From: Acidimicrobiia bacterium
GTDB taxonomy: Bacteria; Actinomycetota; Acidimicrobiia; Acidimicrobiales; CAIXPF01
Length of the DNA stretch: 64,000 nucleotides
Direction of reading: 5' to 3'
NCBI GenBank assembly: GCA_947476745.1
Contig: CANJRG010000014.1
Location: 45,545-109,544, forward strand
Shown here piece after piece: positions 16,931 to 25,304 of this stretch (the first letter of the stretch is position 1; the number at the start of each line of letters is the position of its first letter). Both the position numbers and the translations under genes were made by a program. Below the pieces are notes generated by a model that saw nothing but the letters and a program-made list of their open reading frames with translations, made no database searches and was not told where the DNA came from.

Positions 16931-17677
16931 TCAGTGCAGCTCGCGGGAGCGCAATGCGCCGCGTTCGCGCAGCCATGCGGTCAGCTTGGGGGCGAAGGCC
17001 TCCTCGGCGCAGTCCAACGGCGTGCGGCCGTCGCGGCCCCGCCAATTGACGTCGGCCCCGCGCTCTCCGAGCAGCACGCTGATGGCGTACTGACCGCCGA
17101 CTGCCGCGCTCCACAGCGCCCGGGAGATCTCGTCGAGTTCGAAATCGTCACCCTCGGCGAGGGCCGTCTGAACCTGTTCGACCATGCCGAGTGCGGCGGC
17201 GTCGCGCAGCCGGGTGTTGGCACCACGCTGCACCAGCCGCCAGGCGGCGCCCCAGCTCTCGAACTCGCAGGCGTCGCCGAGCGCGGTGCCGCCGCCGATG
17301 TCGGCCCCGGCCGCCTCGATGTCGGCACCGGCGTCGAGCAGAGCGTCGACCACCGCGACGTCGTCGCAGCTCGCAGCCCAGTGCAGGGCCGTCTCGGTGT
17401 GGCCGTCGAAACAGCTGCGCGCGTCGACGTCGGCACCGGCGGCCACCAGGCGTCGCACGGCGGCGGCCCCGTTGGGGAACTTGCCGGGGAAGTCGCACAC
17501 CGCATGCAGCAGCGTGCGGTGGCACTCGGCGTCACCGAAGGACGCGGTGGCCAACCACGGATGCGCAGTGAGCAGCTCGTCGAGCCGGGCCAGGTCGCCG
17601 CGCTGCACCGTCTCACCGGCCTCGGTGACGATCGGGTCCTCGTCGGGCACGAACCGCCGGTCCTCGGATGTGGTCAT
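16931..17677 (-). CDS. ankyrin-repeat protein
   Basis: A 248-residue protein with about four ankyrin repeats: HRTLLHAVCDFPG...VRRLVAAGADVDAR, TALHWAASCDDVAVVDALLDAGADIEAAG, TALGDACEFESWGAAWRLVQRGAN and GRTPLDCAEE at the end. These form a helical protein-binding surface. No signal peptide, so cytoplasmic; the partner is unknown. A purine-rich GTGAAGAAG precedes the ATG at 17677. It is divergent from the enoyl-CoA hydratase gene. Confidence 0.85.
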   Translation of the reverse strand: MTTSEDRRFVPDEDPIVTEAGETVQRGDLARLDELLTAHPWLATASFGDAECHRTLLHAVCDFPGKFPNGAAAVRRLVAAGADVDARSCFDGHTETALHWAASCDDVAVVDALLDAGADIEAAGADIGGGTALGDACEFESWGAAWRLVQRGANTRLRDAAALGMVEQVQTALAEGDDFELDEISRALWSAAVGGQYAISVLLGERGADVNWRGRDGRTPLDCAEEAFAPKLTAWLRERGALRSRELH

Positions 17678-17876
17678 CGCACACGCTTCTTCACGGGTCG
17701 GCGACGGCCCACCGCGACCCGGTGCGACGTCTGGTCGGTCAACGAGCCCGGACATTACCCGAGACCGGCCACGAGGACCCCGGAGGGCTCGACGGGAACA
17801 CCAGCCCGGCCAGGCCCGGCACCCACGCGGCCCGCACGAGCGGAACCATCGCCGCCGATCGGCCAGACTGCGCGGC

Positions 17877-18689
17877 ATGGACCAACCCCACGTGCTCTAC
17901 GAGATCGCCGACGGCGTGGCGACGATCACCCTGAACCGCCCCGACCGGCACAACGCCATGACTCCGGAGATGCTGATCCGCCTCGGCCGGGCCTGGGACG
18001 ACGTGCGTCAGAACCCGACGGTGTCGGTGGCGCTGCTACGGGGAGCCGGCAGCGACACGTTCTGCGCCGGCGCCGATCTCGGCCGGCTGATCCCGCTTAT
18101 GACCGGCGCCCGCGGCGCCGAGGACGAATGGGACGAGGCGTTCCTGGCCGACCCCGACACCCTCAGCAAGGCGCTGCTGCGCGGCTTCGACGTCTTCAAA
18201 CCGATCGTGGTGGCCATTACCGGCCCGGCGATCGCCGGTGGCACCGAACTGCTCATGGGCACCGACTTCCGTATCGCCTCGGAACGAGCGATCTTCGGCA
18301 CCTCCGAGGTCAAACGGGGCATCATCCCCGCCGGCGGCACCCTGGTACGGCTCGCCCGGCAGATCCCGTACACCGCGGCGATGCGGATCATTCTCGGCGC
18401 CGAACCGGTCGATGCCCAGTTCGCGCTGCGCCACGGACTGGTCAGCGAGGTCGTCCCCCACGCCGACACCATCCCGGCGGCCGTCGACACCGCCCAACGG
18501 GTCGCCGAGGCCGCGCCGCTGGCATTGGCGCTGGCCAAGGAGGTCGTGGTGCGCACCTCGGGACTCGCCCTCGAGGACGCCTACCCGATCGAGACCGCCG
18601 CCATGGCTGCGGTGATGGCCACCGACGACGCCCGGGAAGGGCCGTTGGCCTTCATGGAGAAGCGACCGCCCCGCTGGAGCGGCCGCTGA
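17877..18689 (+). CDS. enoyl-CoA hydratase/isomerase (crotonase) family protein
   Basis: A 270-residue crotonase. It has ATITLNRPDRHNAMTPEM, the oxyanion segments DTFCAGADLGRL and AIAGGTELLMGTDFRIASE, and the SEVKRGIIPAGG turn. The usual second catalytic Glu is present in SEVKRG. It probably adds water to, or isomerises, a 2-enoyl-CoA. It resembles the paralogue at 50329-51135 in length and in the shared EKRPPRW/F ending. ATG 17877 has no strong ribosome site. Confidence 0.88.
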   Translation: MDQPHVLYEIADGVATITLNRPDRHNAMTPEMLIRLGRAWDDVRQNPTVSVALLRGAGSDTFCAGADLGRLIPLMTGARGAEDEWDEAFLADPDTLSKALLRGFDVFKPIVVAITGPAIAGGTELLMGTDFRIASERAIFGTSEVKRGIIPAGGTLVRLARQIPYTAAMRIILGAEPVDAQFALRHGLVSEVVPHADTIPAAVDTAQRVAEAAPLALALAKEVVVRTSGLALEDAYPIETAAMAAVMATDDAREGPLAFMEKRPPRWSGR

Positions 18690-18695
18690 CCAGCC

Positions 18696-18722
18696 CGACC
18701 CGGGCGACCCGGGCGACCCGGG
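18696..18722. repeat. 9-base tandem repeat after the enoyl-CoA hydratase stop
   Basis: Three copies of CGACCCGGG lie directly downstream of the stop at 18689, in the gap before the Rieske gene. Each unit contains CCCGGG, so the array can fold on itself. Confidence 0.7.
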
Positions 18723-18822
18723 CGACGGTCAGCGACGGGTGGGACCCCCCCCGGGTGAAGGGCCGCTACGCTGCGATCCGAGGTCCCGTGCCCGCGGGCG
18801 GTTCAGTCGATGGAGGAAACCG

Positions 18823-20010
18823 GTGCAGGACAGTTGGCAGCTCGCGTTGCTCGATCGGATGTTGGCCCACCACCTCGCCGGTAACACCACCGACATGGGC
18901 CCCGACGTCTACCGCAACCGGGTCGACAAGTACGTGCGCCAGGACCGCTACGAGGCCGAGGTCGCCACGCTGTTCCGAGGTCTGCCGCTCATCGCCTGCC
19001 TGACCCCCGACGTGCCCAACCCCGGCGACTACGTCACCCTGTCCATCGCCGACATCCCGGTCCTGGTGGTCCGCGGCGAGGACGGCGTGGTTCGGGCGTT
19101 CCGAAACGTGTGCCGTCACCGCGGGGCCTGTGTCGCCGATGGCCGCGGCCACACCGCCAAGTCGTTCATTTGCCCGTACCACGCCTGGTCCTACCGGCTC
19201 GACGGTCGCCTGGTGGCCATGACCCACCGGGCCGGCTTCGCCGGGGTCGACAAGGCCGACAACGGCCTGTCGCCGATCGCCTGTGCCGAGCTGCACGGCC
19301 TGGTGTTCATCCACCTCGATGGCGACCCCGCCGACTTCGACCCGTCGTCGTGGCTCGACGGTGCGGCCGGGGAGCTGGCCAGCTTCGGGCTCGAGCACTA
19401 CCACCGCACCGAGACCCGGGTGACCACCCGGGAGATGAACTGGAAGCTGATGTTCGACACCTTCGGCGAGGTGTACCACGTCGAGCACCTGCACCGGCAG
19501 ACCATCCACCCGCTCATCCAGTCGAACAACAGCTGCTTCGACGCGTGGGGCAGCCACGGACGCATGGCCGTGGCCCGCTGGACCATGAACGACTACGTCG
19601 ACGTGCCCCGCGACAAGCGCGACCTGCTGACGGCGGCGACCCTGGTGTACTACCTGCTGCCCAACACCGTGCTCATCCAGCAGGTGGACCACGTGGAGCT
19701 CTATCAGATCTTCCCCGACGGGCCCGAACGCTGCACCGCGCACGTGACGCTGTACGCACCGACAGAACCCCAGACCGACAAGGCCCGGGCCTACTGGACG
19801 CGCAACCTCGACCTGCTGATGCAGGTGACGGAGACCGAGGACTTCATCATGTGCGAGCAGATCCAGCGCTCGTTCGGGTCCGGAGCGCAGGACGCCATCC
19901 AATTCGGCCGCAACGAGCCGGGGCTGATCCACTTCCACACCACCCTCGACCAGTTGCTGCACCTCGAGACCGCGGTGGCGCTGCCCGAGCCGGTCGGCGC
20001 CGGTCGGTAA
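18823..20010 (+). CDS. Rieske [2Fe-2S] non-heme iron oxygenase, large subunit
   Basis: A 395-residue protein with an N-terminal Rieske domain (Cys97-Arg-His99, Cys117-x2-His120) and a C-terminal catalytic domain containing NWKLMFDTFGEVYHVEHLH, which supplies the iron-binding histidines. Enzymes of this class hydroxylate or demethylate aromatic, steroid or quaternary-amine substrates with O2 and electrons from a separate reductase, none of which is adjacent. The GTG at 18823 follows GGAGG (18812-18816), which decides the start over an earlier GTG. Similar to the gene at 55599. Confidence 0.88.
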   Translation: MQDSWQLALLDRMLAHHLAGNTTDMGPDVYRNRVDKYVRQDRYEAEVATLFRGLPLIACLTPDVPNPGDYVTLSIADIPVLVVRGEDGVVRAFRNVCRHRGACVADGRGHTAKSFICPYHAWSYRLDGRLVAMTHRAGFAGVDKADNGLSPIACAELHGLVFIHLDGDPADFDPSSWLDGAAGELASFGLEHYHRTETRVTTREMNWKLMFDTFGEVYHVEHLHRQTIHPLIQSNNSCFDAWGSHGRMAVARWTMNDYVDVPRDKRDLLTAATLVYYLLPNTVLIQQVDHVELYQIFPDGPERCTAHVTLYAPTEPQTDKARAYWTRNLDLLMQVTETEDFIMCEQIQRSFGSGAQDAIQFGRNEPGLIHFHTTLDQLLHLETAVALPEPVGAGR

Positions 20011-20066
20011 CGGTCGGTAACGGTCGGTAACAGCCGAGAACGGTCGGTAACAGCCGAGAACGGTCG
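20001..20066. repeat. 10/20-base tandem repeats over the Rieske stop codon
   Basis: CGGTCGGTAA occurs at 20001, 20011, 20021 and 20041, and CAGCCGAGAA at 20031 and 20051, giving two copies of a 20-base unit after two single units. The first copy contains the TAA stop of the Rieske gene, so the stop itself is duplicated downstream. Confidence 0.85.
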
Positions 20067-20132
20067 ACGCGCCGGATGTGGCGGGGCGGGCACCGAGGCG
20101 CGTCGGGCGGCGAGACGGTAGCGTCCGCCGCC

Positions 20133-20987
20133 ATGCGTCTCGGTGTGATGATCTTCCCGACCGACCAGTCCATCCAGCCGATCCAGCTGGCCAAGGAGGT
20201 CGAGGCCCGCGGCTTCGACTCGTTGTGGTTCCCTGAGCACTCCCACATCCCGGTGTCCCGCCGGACCCCGTGGGGCGGGCGCGAGGGCGCACCGCCGCTG
20301 CCCGACATGTACTGGCGCGCCCACGACCAGTTCGTGGCGCTCGCCGCGGCGGCCGCCGTCACCACCGAGCTCAAGGTCGCCACCGGCATCACGCTGGTCG
20401 CCCAGCGCGACCCGTTGTGGCTGGCCAAGGAGGTCGCCAGCCTCGACATGATCTCCGGCGGACGGGTCATCTTCGGCGTCGGCTACGGCTGGAACCACGA
20501 GGAGATGGAGGACCACGGCGTCGACGTGACGCGCCGCAGAGCCCTGGTGCGCGAGAAGATCCTGGCCTGCAAGGAGCTGTGGACCAAGGAGGTCGCCTCC
20601 TTCAGCGGTACCTACGTGAACTTCGAGCCATCGTGGGCCTGGCCCAAGCCGGTACAGGCCCCGCATCCGCCGATCGTGGTCGGCGGCTCCCCCACCCCGC
20701 TGCACTTCCGCCACATCGTCGAATGGGCCGACGGCTGGATGCCGAACGAGGGCCGCTACGAGATCGCCGAGAAGTGGCCGGAACTGCTGCAGCTCGCCGA
20801 GGACGGCGGCCGCGACCCCTCGACGTTGTCACTGGGCATCTTCGGGGTGAAGCCCGACGTCGCCCACATCGAGAACATGGCGGCCCTCGGCGCGTCCTAC
20901 GCAGTGCTGGGCCTGCCCTCGGACGGACCCGACGTGATCCTGCCGTTGCTCGACCGCTACGCCGAACTCGTCGCCCGCTTCCACTGA
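20133..20987 (+). CDS. LLM-class F420-type oxidoreductase
   Basis: A 284-residue luciferase-like monooxygenase-fold protein: MRLGVMIFPTDQS at strand 1, SLWFPEHSHIP, VATGITLVAQRDPLWLAKEVASLDMISGGRVIFGVGYGW and the C-terminal ADGWMPN segment. The SGGRVIFGVGYGWN block is characteristic of mycobacterial-type F420-dependent members. It likely reduces or oxidises a small organic molecule with F420; the substrate is unknown. ATG 20133 is chosen because the preceding 57 bases do not resemble the family. Confidence 0.85.
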   Translation: MRLGVMIFPTDQSIQPIQLAKEVEARGFDSLWFPEHSHIPVSRRTPWGGREGAPPLPDMYWRAHDQFVALAAAAAVTTELKVATGITLVAQRDPLWLAKEVASLDMISGGRVIFGVGYGWNHEEMEDHGVDVTRRRALVREKILACKELWTKEVASFSGTYVNFEPSWAWPKPVQAPHPPIVVGGSPTPLHFRHIVEWADGWMPNEGRYEIAEKWPELLQLAEDGGRDPSTLSLGIFGVKPDVAHIENMAALGASYAVLGLPSDGPDVILPLLDRYAELVARFH

Positions 20988-21098
20988 CGACGGTGACACC
21001 GGCGCAGACCTCGCAGACCCCGCCAGACCTCGCCGACCTCGCCGACTCGAGCGCGTCTGACCGCGGGCCACGGCCGGCTGGTCGGTAGGGTCTGGCGG

Positions 21099-22136
21099 GT
21101 GAGCGAACCCGCAGGCGACCACTGCGCAGACCGCAGCGACGAGCCGCTCGACGCCGCCGCACCGGGCCAGGCCAAGCACAGCGTGCTGGGGCTGTACCGT
21201 CGGCTGCACGTGACGCCCACCTTGGTCGTGGTCGGCCTGGTGATGCTGGTCGTGGTCATCCTGGCGGTCCTCAAGGTCTCCCACCTGCCCCGGGCGATCA
21301 TCGATGCCGAGACGTTCCACTGGCCGTGGGCGCTCGCCGCAGCGTTCGCGGTGCCCCTGTACTACCTCGGCGGCGCGATCTCGCTGGGATCTGCCTCCAA
21401 GTGGCGGCCGTCGTTCCCCCGCCTGACCCAGCTGCAGGCGGGTCAGGCCCTCACCCTGGTCGTCACCCCGGCCAACGTCGGCGGCGCCTCGCTGAGCCTG
21501 CGCTTCCTCGGCCGCGCCGGGCTCGACGCGGCCACCGGAGCTGCGGCGTACGGCCTCTACAGCTTCCTCACCAGCATCGTGTCGGGTATCGGGCTGGCCG
21601 TCGCCGCGGCCTTCGCCGCCTCGACGTTGGACACCAAGGCCCTCAAGCAGGAGGTGCCTGCCGGTCTGTGGATGGTCATCGTCGGCATCCTGGCCATCGC
21701 CGTGTTCGTCACCGTGGTGATCAAGGCGCCGGGCTTCCGCCACCGCGTGGTGGTGTGGTTCCACGAGGCGCTGCACTACGTCCGCACGGTCCTCGAGAAG
21801 CCGGCCACCGGGATCGGGATCGTCAGCGGGCAGCTGGTCTGCATCACCGGCCCGGCGCTCTGCCTCGGCCTGCTGCTGCACGCCGTCGAGGCGCCGGTCC
21901 ACCCGGCTGCGCTCATCGTCGCCACCCAGCTGGCGAGCGCCGCTTCCCGCACCGTTCCGATCCCCGGTGGGCTCGGTGCGCCCGAGGCGATCCTCATCGC
22001 CGCGTTGGCCTCCACCGGCGTCCGGCACGAGGACGCCATCGTCGTCGCGCTGGCCTTCCGGATGCTGTCGTACTGGCTGCCGACCCTTCCCGGCACCGCC
22101 CTGCTGTACGACCTGTACCGCCGCGACCTCGTCTGA
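21099..22136 (+). CDS. lysyltransferase-domain-like integral membrane protein (copy 1 of a tandem pair)
   Basis: A 345-residue protein with about seven to eight membrane helices after a 45-residue cytoplasmic leader. The pattern (VTPANVGGASLSLRFL, then AASRTVPIPGGLGAPEA and the ending SYWLPTLPGTALLYDLYRR) fits the flippase-like membrane region found in lysylphosphatidylglycerol synthases and UPF0104 proteins. PxPGGxGxPE is the best conserved motif. The start is a GTG. It is followed 68 bases later by a paralogue with the same plan. A role in lipid translocation is inference. Confidence 0.8.
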   Translation: MSEPAGDHCADRSDEPLDAAAPGQAKHSVLGLYRRLHVTPTLVVVGLVMLVVVILAVLKVSHLPRAIIDAETFHWPWALAAAFAVPLYYLGGAISLGSASKWRPSFPRLTQLQAGQALTLVVTPANVGGASLSLRFLGRAGLDAATGAAAYGLYSFLTSIVSGIGLAVAAAFAASTLDTKALKQEVPAGLWMVIVGILAIAVFVTVVIKAPGFRHRVVVWFHEALHYVRTVLEKPATGIGIVSGQLVCITGPALCLGLLLHAVEAPVHPAALIVATQLASAASRTVPIPGGLGAPEAILIAALASTGVRHEDAIVVALAFRMLSYWLPTLPGTALLYDLYRRDLV

Positions 22137-22204
22137 TCGGTGGGCGCCGACCCCGTGAGCCGGACCGGGGTGACCCGCAACGGTACGCGTGCGGGGACGC
22201 AGCG

Positions 22205-23185
22205 GTGAGCCCGCCGACGCCGCTGCGCCGGGTACAGGCGCTGCAGCGGCACCTGCGCATCTCGCCAGTCACGCTCGGCATCGCGCTCGCGTCGCTCGTC
22301 GTCGTGGTGGTCGTCGTCGTCGTGCTGACCCGGCTCCCCCAGCACCTGGCGGCCACCCGCGGCTTCCGTTGGGAGCTCGCCGGTGCCGCCGCCCTCGTCG
22401 TGCCGCTGATCTACCTCGGCAACACCACGTCGTTGGTCGCGTCGGCGGGGTGGCGGCCGGCCTTCGGCCGGACCCTGCAGCTCGAGGTCGGTGAGGCCAT
22501 CACCCTGCTGCTCACCCCGGCCAACGCCGGCAGCGCCACCCTCCGTGTCCGCTTCCTCGGTCGCACCGGCCTCTCCCGGGCCCAGGCGGCGACCGCCACC
22601 GGCATCTACAGCCTGTTGACCACCATCGTGTCCTCGGTGGCGGTGGCCCTGGCCACTGCGATCGCGGCCTCGAACGTGGACCTGGACCGAGTGCGCGACC
22701 GGGTGCCCAGCAGCCGCTGGCAGCTGATCGTCGTGCTGGCGGCGCTCGTCGTCGTGGCGGGCGCAGCCGTCCGTGGACCGCGGTTTCGTCGCCGGCTGCG
22801 CCACTGGCTCACCGATGCCGCGCACTACCTGCGCTCGGTCAGCCGGCGCCCCCGCGACGGTGCTGCCATCGCCTTCGGGGAGCTGCTGACCATGACCGGA
22901 CAGGTCGCCTGCCTGGCGCTGCTGGTCGCCGCAACCTCCAACCCGGTCGAGCCGGCCGTCCTGCTGGTGGCCACGCAACTGTCCTTCACCGCCACGATCG
23001 CGGTGCCGGTGCCGGGTGGGCTGGGCATCCCCGACGCGATCCTGGTCGCCGCCCTGGTGTCCACCGGCAGCAATGCCGACGGTGCCGTCGTCGCCGCCGT
23101 CGGCTACCGCATGCTCACCTACTGGCTGCCCACCCTGCCCGGCACCGCGCTGCTCTACGACCTGTACCGTCGCCGGCTGGTGTGA
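22205..23185 (+). CDS. lysyltransferase-domain-like integral membrane protein (copy 2)
   Basis: A 326-residue paralogue of the preceding gene: LTPANAGSATLRVRFLGRTGL, TIAVPVPGGLGIPDAIL and TYWLPTLPGTALLYDLYRRRLV align with it, and the last 18 residues are almost identical. The leader is about 20 residues shorter. A run of eight or more Val residues marks helix 1. The start is a GTG at 22205; the upstream part of the frame is a shadow of copy 1. Tandem duplication with divergence is clear. Confidence 0.8.
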   Translation: MSPPTPLRRVQALQRHLRISPVTLGIALASLVVVVVVVVVLTRLPQHLAATRGFRWELAGAAALVVPLIYLGNTTSLVASAGWRPAFGRTLQLEVGEAITLLLTPANAGSATLRVRFLGRTGLSRAQAATATGIYSLLTTIVSSVAVALATAIAASNVDLDRVRDRVPSSRWQLIVVLAALVVVAGAAVRGPRFRRRLRHWLTDAAHYLRSVSRRPRDGAAIAFGELLTMTGQVACLALLVAATSNPVEPAVLLVATQLSFTATIAVPVPGGLGIPDAILVAALVSTGSNADGAVVAAVGYRMLTYWLPTLPGTALLYDLYRRRLV

Positions 23186-23275
23186 CCGGTCCGGCACCGT
23201 CCGGTCCGGCACCGTCCGGTCCGGCGGCGATCGATCCGGCGGCGATCGATCCGGCGGCGATCGATCCGGCAGGCC
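23186..23275. repeat. six-copy 15-base tandem repeat
   Basis: 15-base units run from 23186 to 23275. Copies 1-2 are CCGGTCCGGCACCGT, copy 3 is hybrid, copies 4-5 are TCGATCCGGCGGCGA and copy 6 has drifted. The array starts at the base after the stop codon of the membrane protein and ends 77 bases before the SEC-C gene. Confidence 0.85.
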
Positions 23276-23352
23276 GGGTCCACCGGTTCAGCCGGCGTGA
23301 CCCCACCCGCCCGGTGCGACCCCGTCGGTCCGAGGGGCTACCGTCGGTCGCC

Positions 23353-25269
23353 ATGGACGAAGCGACCGAGCAGCACGACCGGGTGGAACAGCTTGCGGCC
23401 GAGGCGCTGGAACAGCTGCTGATCGCCCGCGGTGCGTTGACGGTCGAGGAGCTCGCCGCGGCGCTGACCGACAACGATCCCCAGCTGGCCGAGGCATTGA
23501 CGGCGTCACGTCCCGGCGGAGACATCGAGGCACTGGTCACCGAGCTGGCCCGCCACTCCGACGCCTTCTGGCGCCTGCCCGACGGACGCCTCGCCCCGGT
23601 GCTGCACCACCTCCGGCGGGCGGTGTTCACCCACCGCATCAGCGCCGACGAGCGGACCCGCGACGCTCTGGACGTCTGTCCCGACCTGCTGGCCCTGGCA
23701 CTGCCCCGCACGTTCGTGCTCACCGACGGCACGCCCCTGCGCAGCGCGGGATCCAACGACGACCCCCGAGCCGCCGATGAAGGTTCGCTGCTGGGCCCTG
23801 CCGGCTGGCTGCAGGCGTTCCCGGTCGGTTCGCTGGTTGCGGTCCGTTACGACGGCGAACAGGTCGGCCTCGTCGCCCTCGACGAGGCCGACGTCGATGC
23901 GACCGCAGGTGAGGCGACCGCAGCGGCCCTGGCCGCGTCCTTCGCCGGGATCGACCCGGCACCGTCGGCACCGGAGGTGCACCGTCTGGCGATCGACACC
24001 ATCGGCCGGCACCCGGCAGCGTTCGCCGTGACGATCGCGCCGGTAACCGAGCTCCTCGCCACCGCCGGGCTGCGGGTCCGCGAGGTGTGGGTCGGCCCCA
24101 CCGAAACCGTGTGGGCCACCCCGGCCGAGCAGGCTCGCCGCCGCCGCCTCGACGAGCTGTTGGCCGGCGCAGACGGCTGCTGCCTGCGAGCCGCGCGTCG
24201 CAGCCTCGACGCCTGGCAGGCCTGGATGGACCAGGCCGGCGCCACGCTGAGCAGCGCCGACGCGGTTCCCATGGCCGAGGACCTCGACCATGGGCCGGTG
24301 GCCGGCGTCCTGGCCGAGACCGCGACGCTGGGCCGGCCGCTGGTCTCGGTACGCCGTCTGGGCCGCTGGGCCGAGGCCGTGGCCGACGCGTCCGGGTCCA
24401 CCTCTGCCGGGGGGTGCTATCTGCGGGCGTTGGGGGCCGATGCGGCGGGCGACTCGCCGGCGGCGGAGGACCTGCTACACGCCGGCCTGGCCGCGGAGGC
24501 AGATCATCCCGCGTGCCTGGGGATGCTGGCCGAGCTACAACAGGACCGGGGCGACGCCGCGACGGCCATGGCCCTGCTGCAACGGACCGGTCGCCCGGTC
24601 CACCCCGACGCCCTGGCCGAGCTATCACCGTTCCTCGTGCGCCGCGACGTCGGGCGCAACGAACCCTGCCCGTGCGGGTCGGGCCGCAAGTTCAAGGCGT
24701 GCTGTGCGATCGCTCCGAAGGCCCGCCCCCTGGCGGACCGGTGTCGCTGGCTGTTGGCCAAGGCCACCCGGCACGCCATCCGGACCGATCCCCTGGCATT
24801 GCAGTCGCTGCGCCACCTCTTCGAGACCAGCTACGGCGGCGGTGACGCCATAGCCCTGGCCGGCGACATGCTGCTGTTCGCCAACGGCGGACTCGCCCGT
24901 TACCTCGCCAGCCGGGGTGCGCTACTGCCCGCCGACGAACTGGCCTGTGCCCAGCACTGGCTGACCCAGCCGATGCGGGTACTGCGCATCGGCACGACCG
25001 GGGCGGACGGGCTACTCGCCACGGTCGACGTCCTCGCCGACACCGACCTCGCCGTCGAGGACCGTCACGCCGCCTCCACGCTGGCCGAGGGCGAGGCGGT
25101 GCTGACCCGGGCACTGCCCGTCGGGGACACCGCGCTGCTCACCTCGGCCGTCCTACGGGTACCGGAGGCCAGCCTCGAACGCGCCGTGCAACTGGTGGGC
25201 GACGAGGTCCGCCCGATCGCACTGCTGCAGTTCCTGGTCGATCTGCAGGTCGACGCCTTGCGTCGCTGA
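23353..25269 (+). CDS. large protein with internal SEC-C zinc motif
   Basis: A 638-residue protein of unknown function. Its only recognisable motif is GRNEPCPCGSGRKFKACC near residues 434-452, the SEC-C zinc-binding signature known from SecA and many standalone proteins. It is preceded by a helical, tetratricopeptide-like segment (AEDLLHAGLAAEADHPACLGMLAELQQDRGDAATAMALLQ). The N-terminal part has helical LTVEELAAAL regions. No signal peptide. It may be an adaptor binding other proteins; nothing in the neighbourhood defines the partner. Confidence 0.8.
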   Translation: MDEATEQHDRVEQLAAEALEQLLIARGALTVEELAAALTDNDPQLAEALTASRPGGDIEALVTELARHSDAFWRLPDGRLAPVLHHLRRAVFTHRISADERTRDALDVCPDLLALALPRTFVLTDGTPLRSAGSNDDPRAADEGSLLGPAGWLQAFPVGSLVAVRYDGEQVGLVALDEADVDATAGEATAAALAASFAGIDPAPSAPEVHRLAIDTIGRHPAAFAVTIAPVTELLATAGLRVREVWVGPTETVWATPAEQARRRRLDELLAGADGCCLRAARRSLDAWQAWMDQAGATLSSADAVPMAEDLDHGPVAGVLAETATLGRPLVSVRRLGRWAEAVADASGSTSAGGCYLRALGADAAGDSPAAEDLLHAGLAAEADHPACLGMLAELQQDRGDAATAMALLQRTGRPVHPDALAELSPFLVRRDVGRNEPCPCGSGRKFKACCAIAPKARPLADRCRWLLAKATRHAIRTDPLALQSLRHLFETSYGGGDAIALAGDMLLFANGGLARYLASRGALLPADELACAQHWLTQPMRVLRIGTTGADGLLATVDVLADTDLAVEDRHAASTLAEGEAVLTRALPVGDTALLTSAVLRVPEASLERAVQLVGDEVRPIALLQFLVDLQVDALRR

Positions 25270-25304
25270 CCGGCACGACGCCTTGCGTCGCCGGCCTGAG
25301 CCGC

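Noticed and set aside
15155..19003. A 1282-codon open frame on the plus strand
   Set aside because: It lies antisense to the amidohydrolase and ankyrin genes and out of frame with the hydratase and Rieske genes. Its composition (His/Arg/Gly/Ala-rich) is that of a shadow of GC-rich genes.
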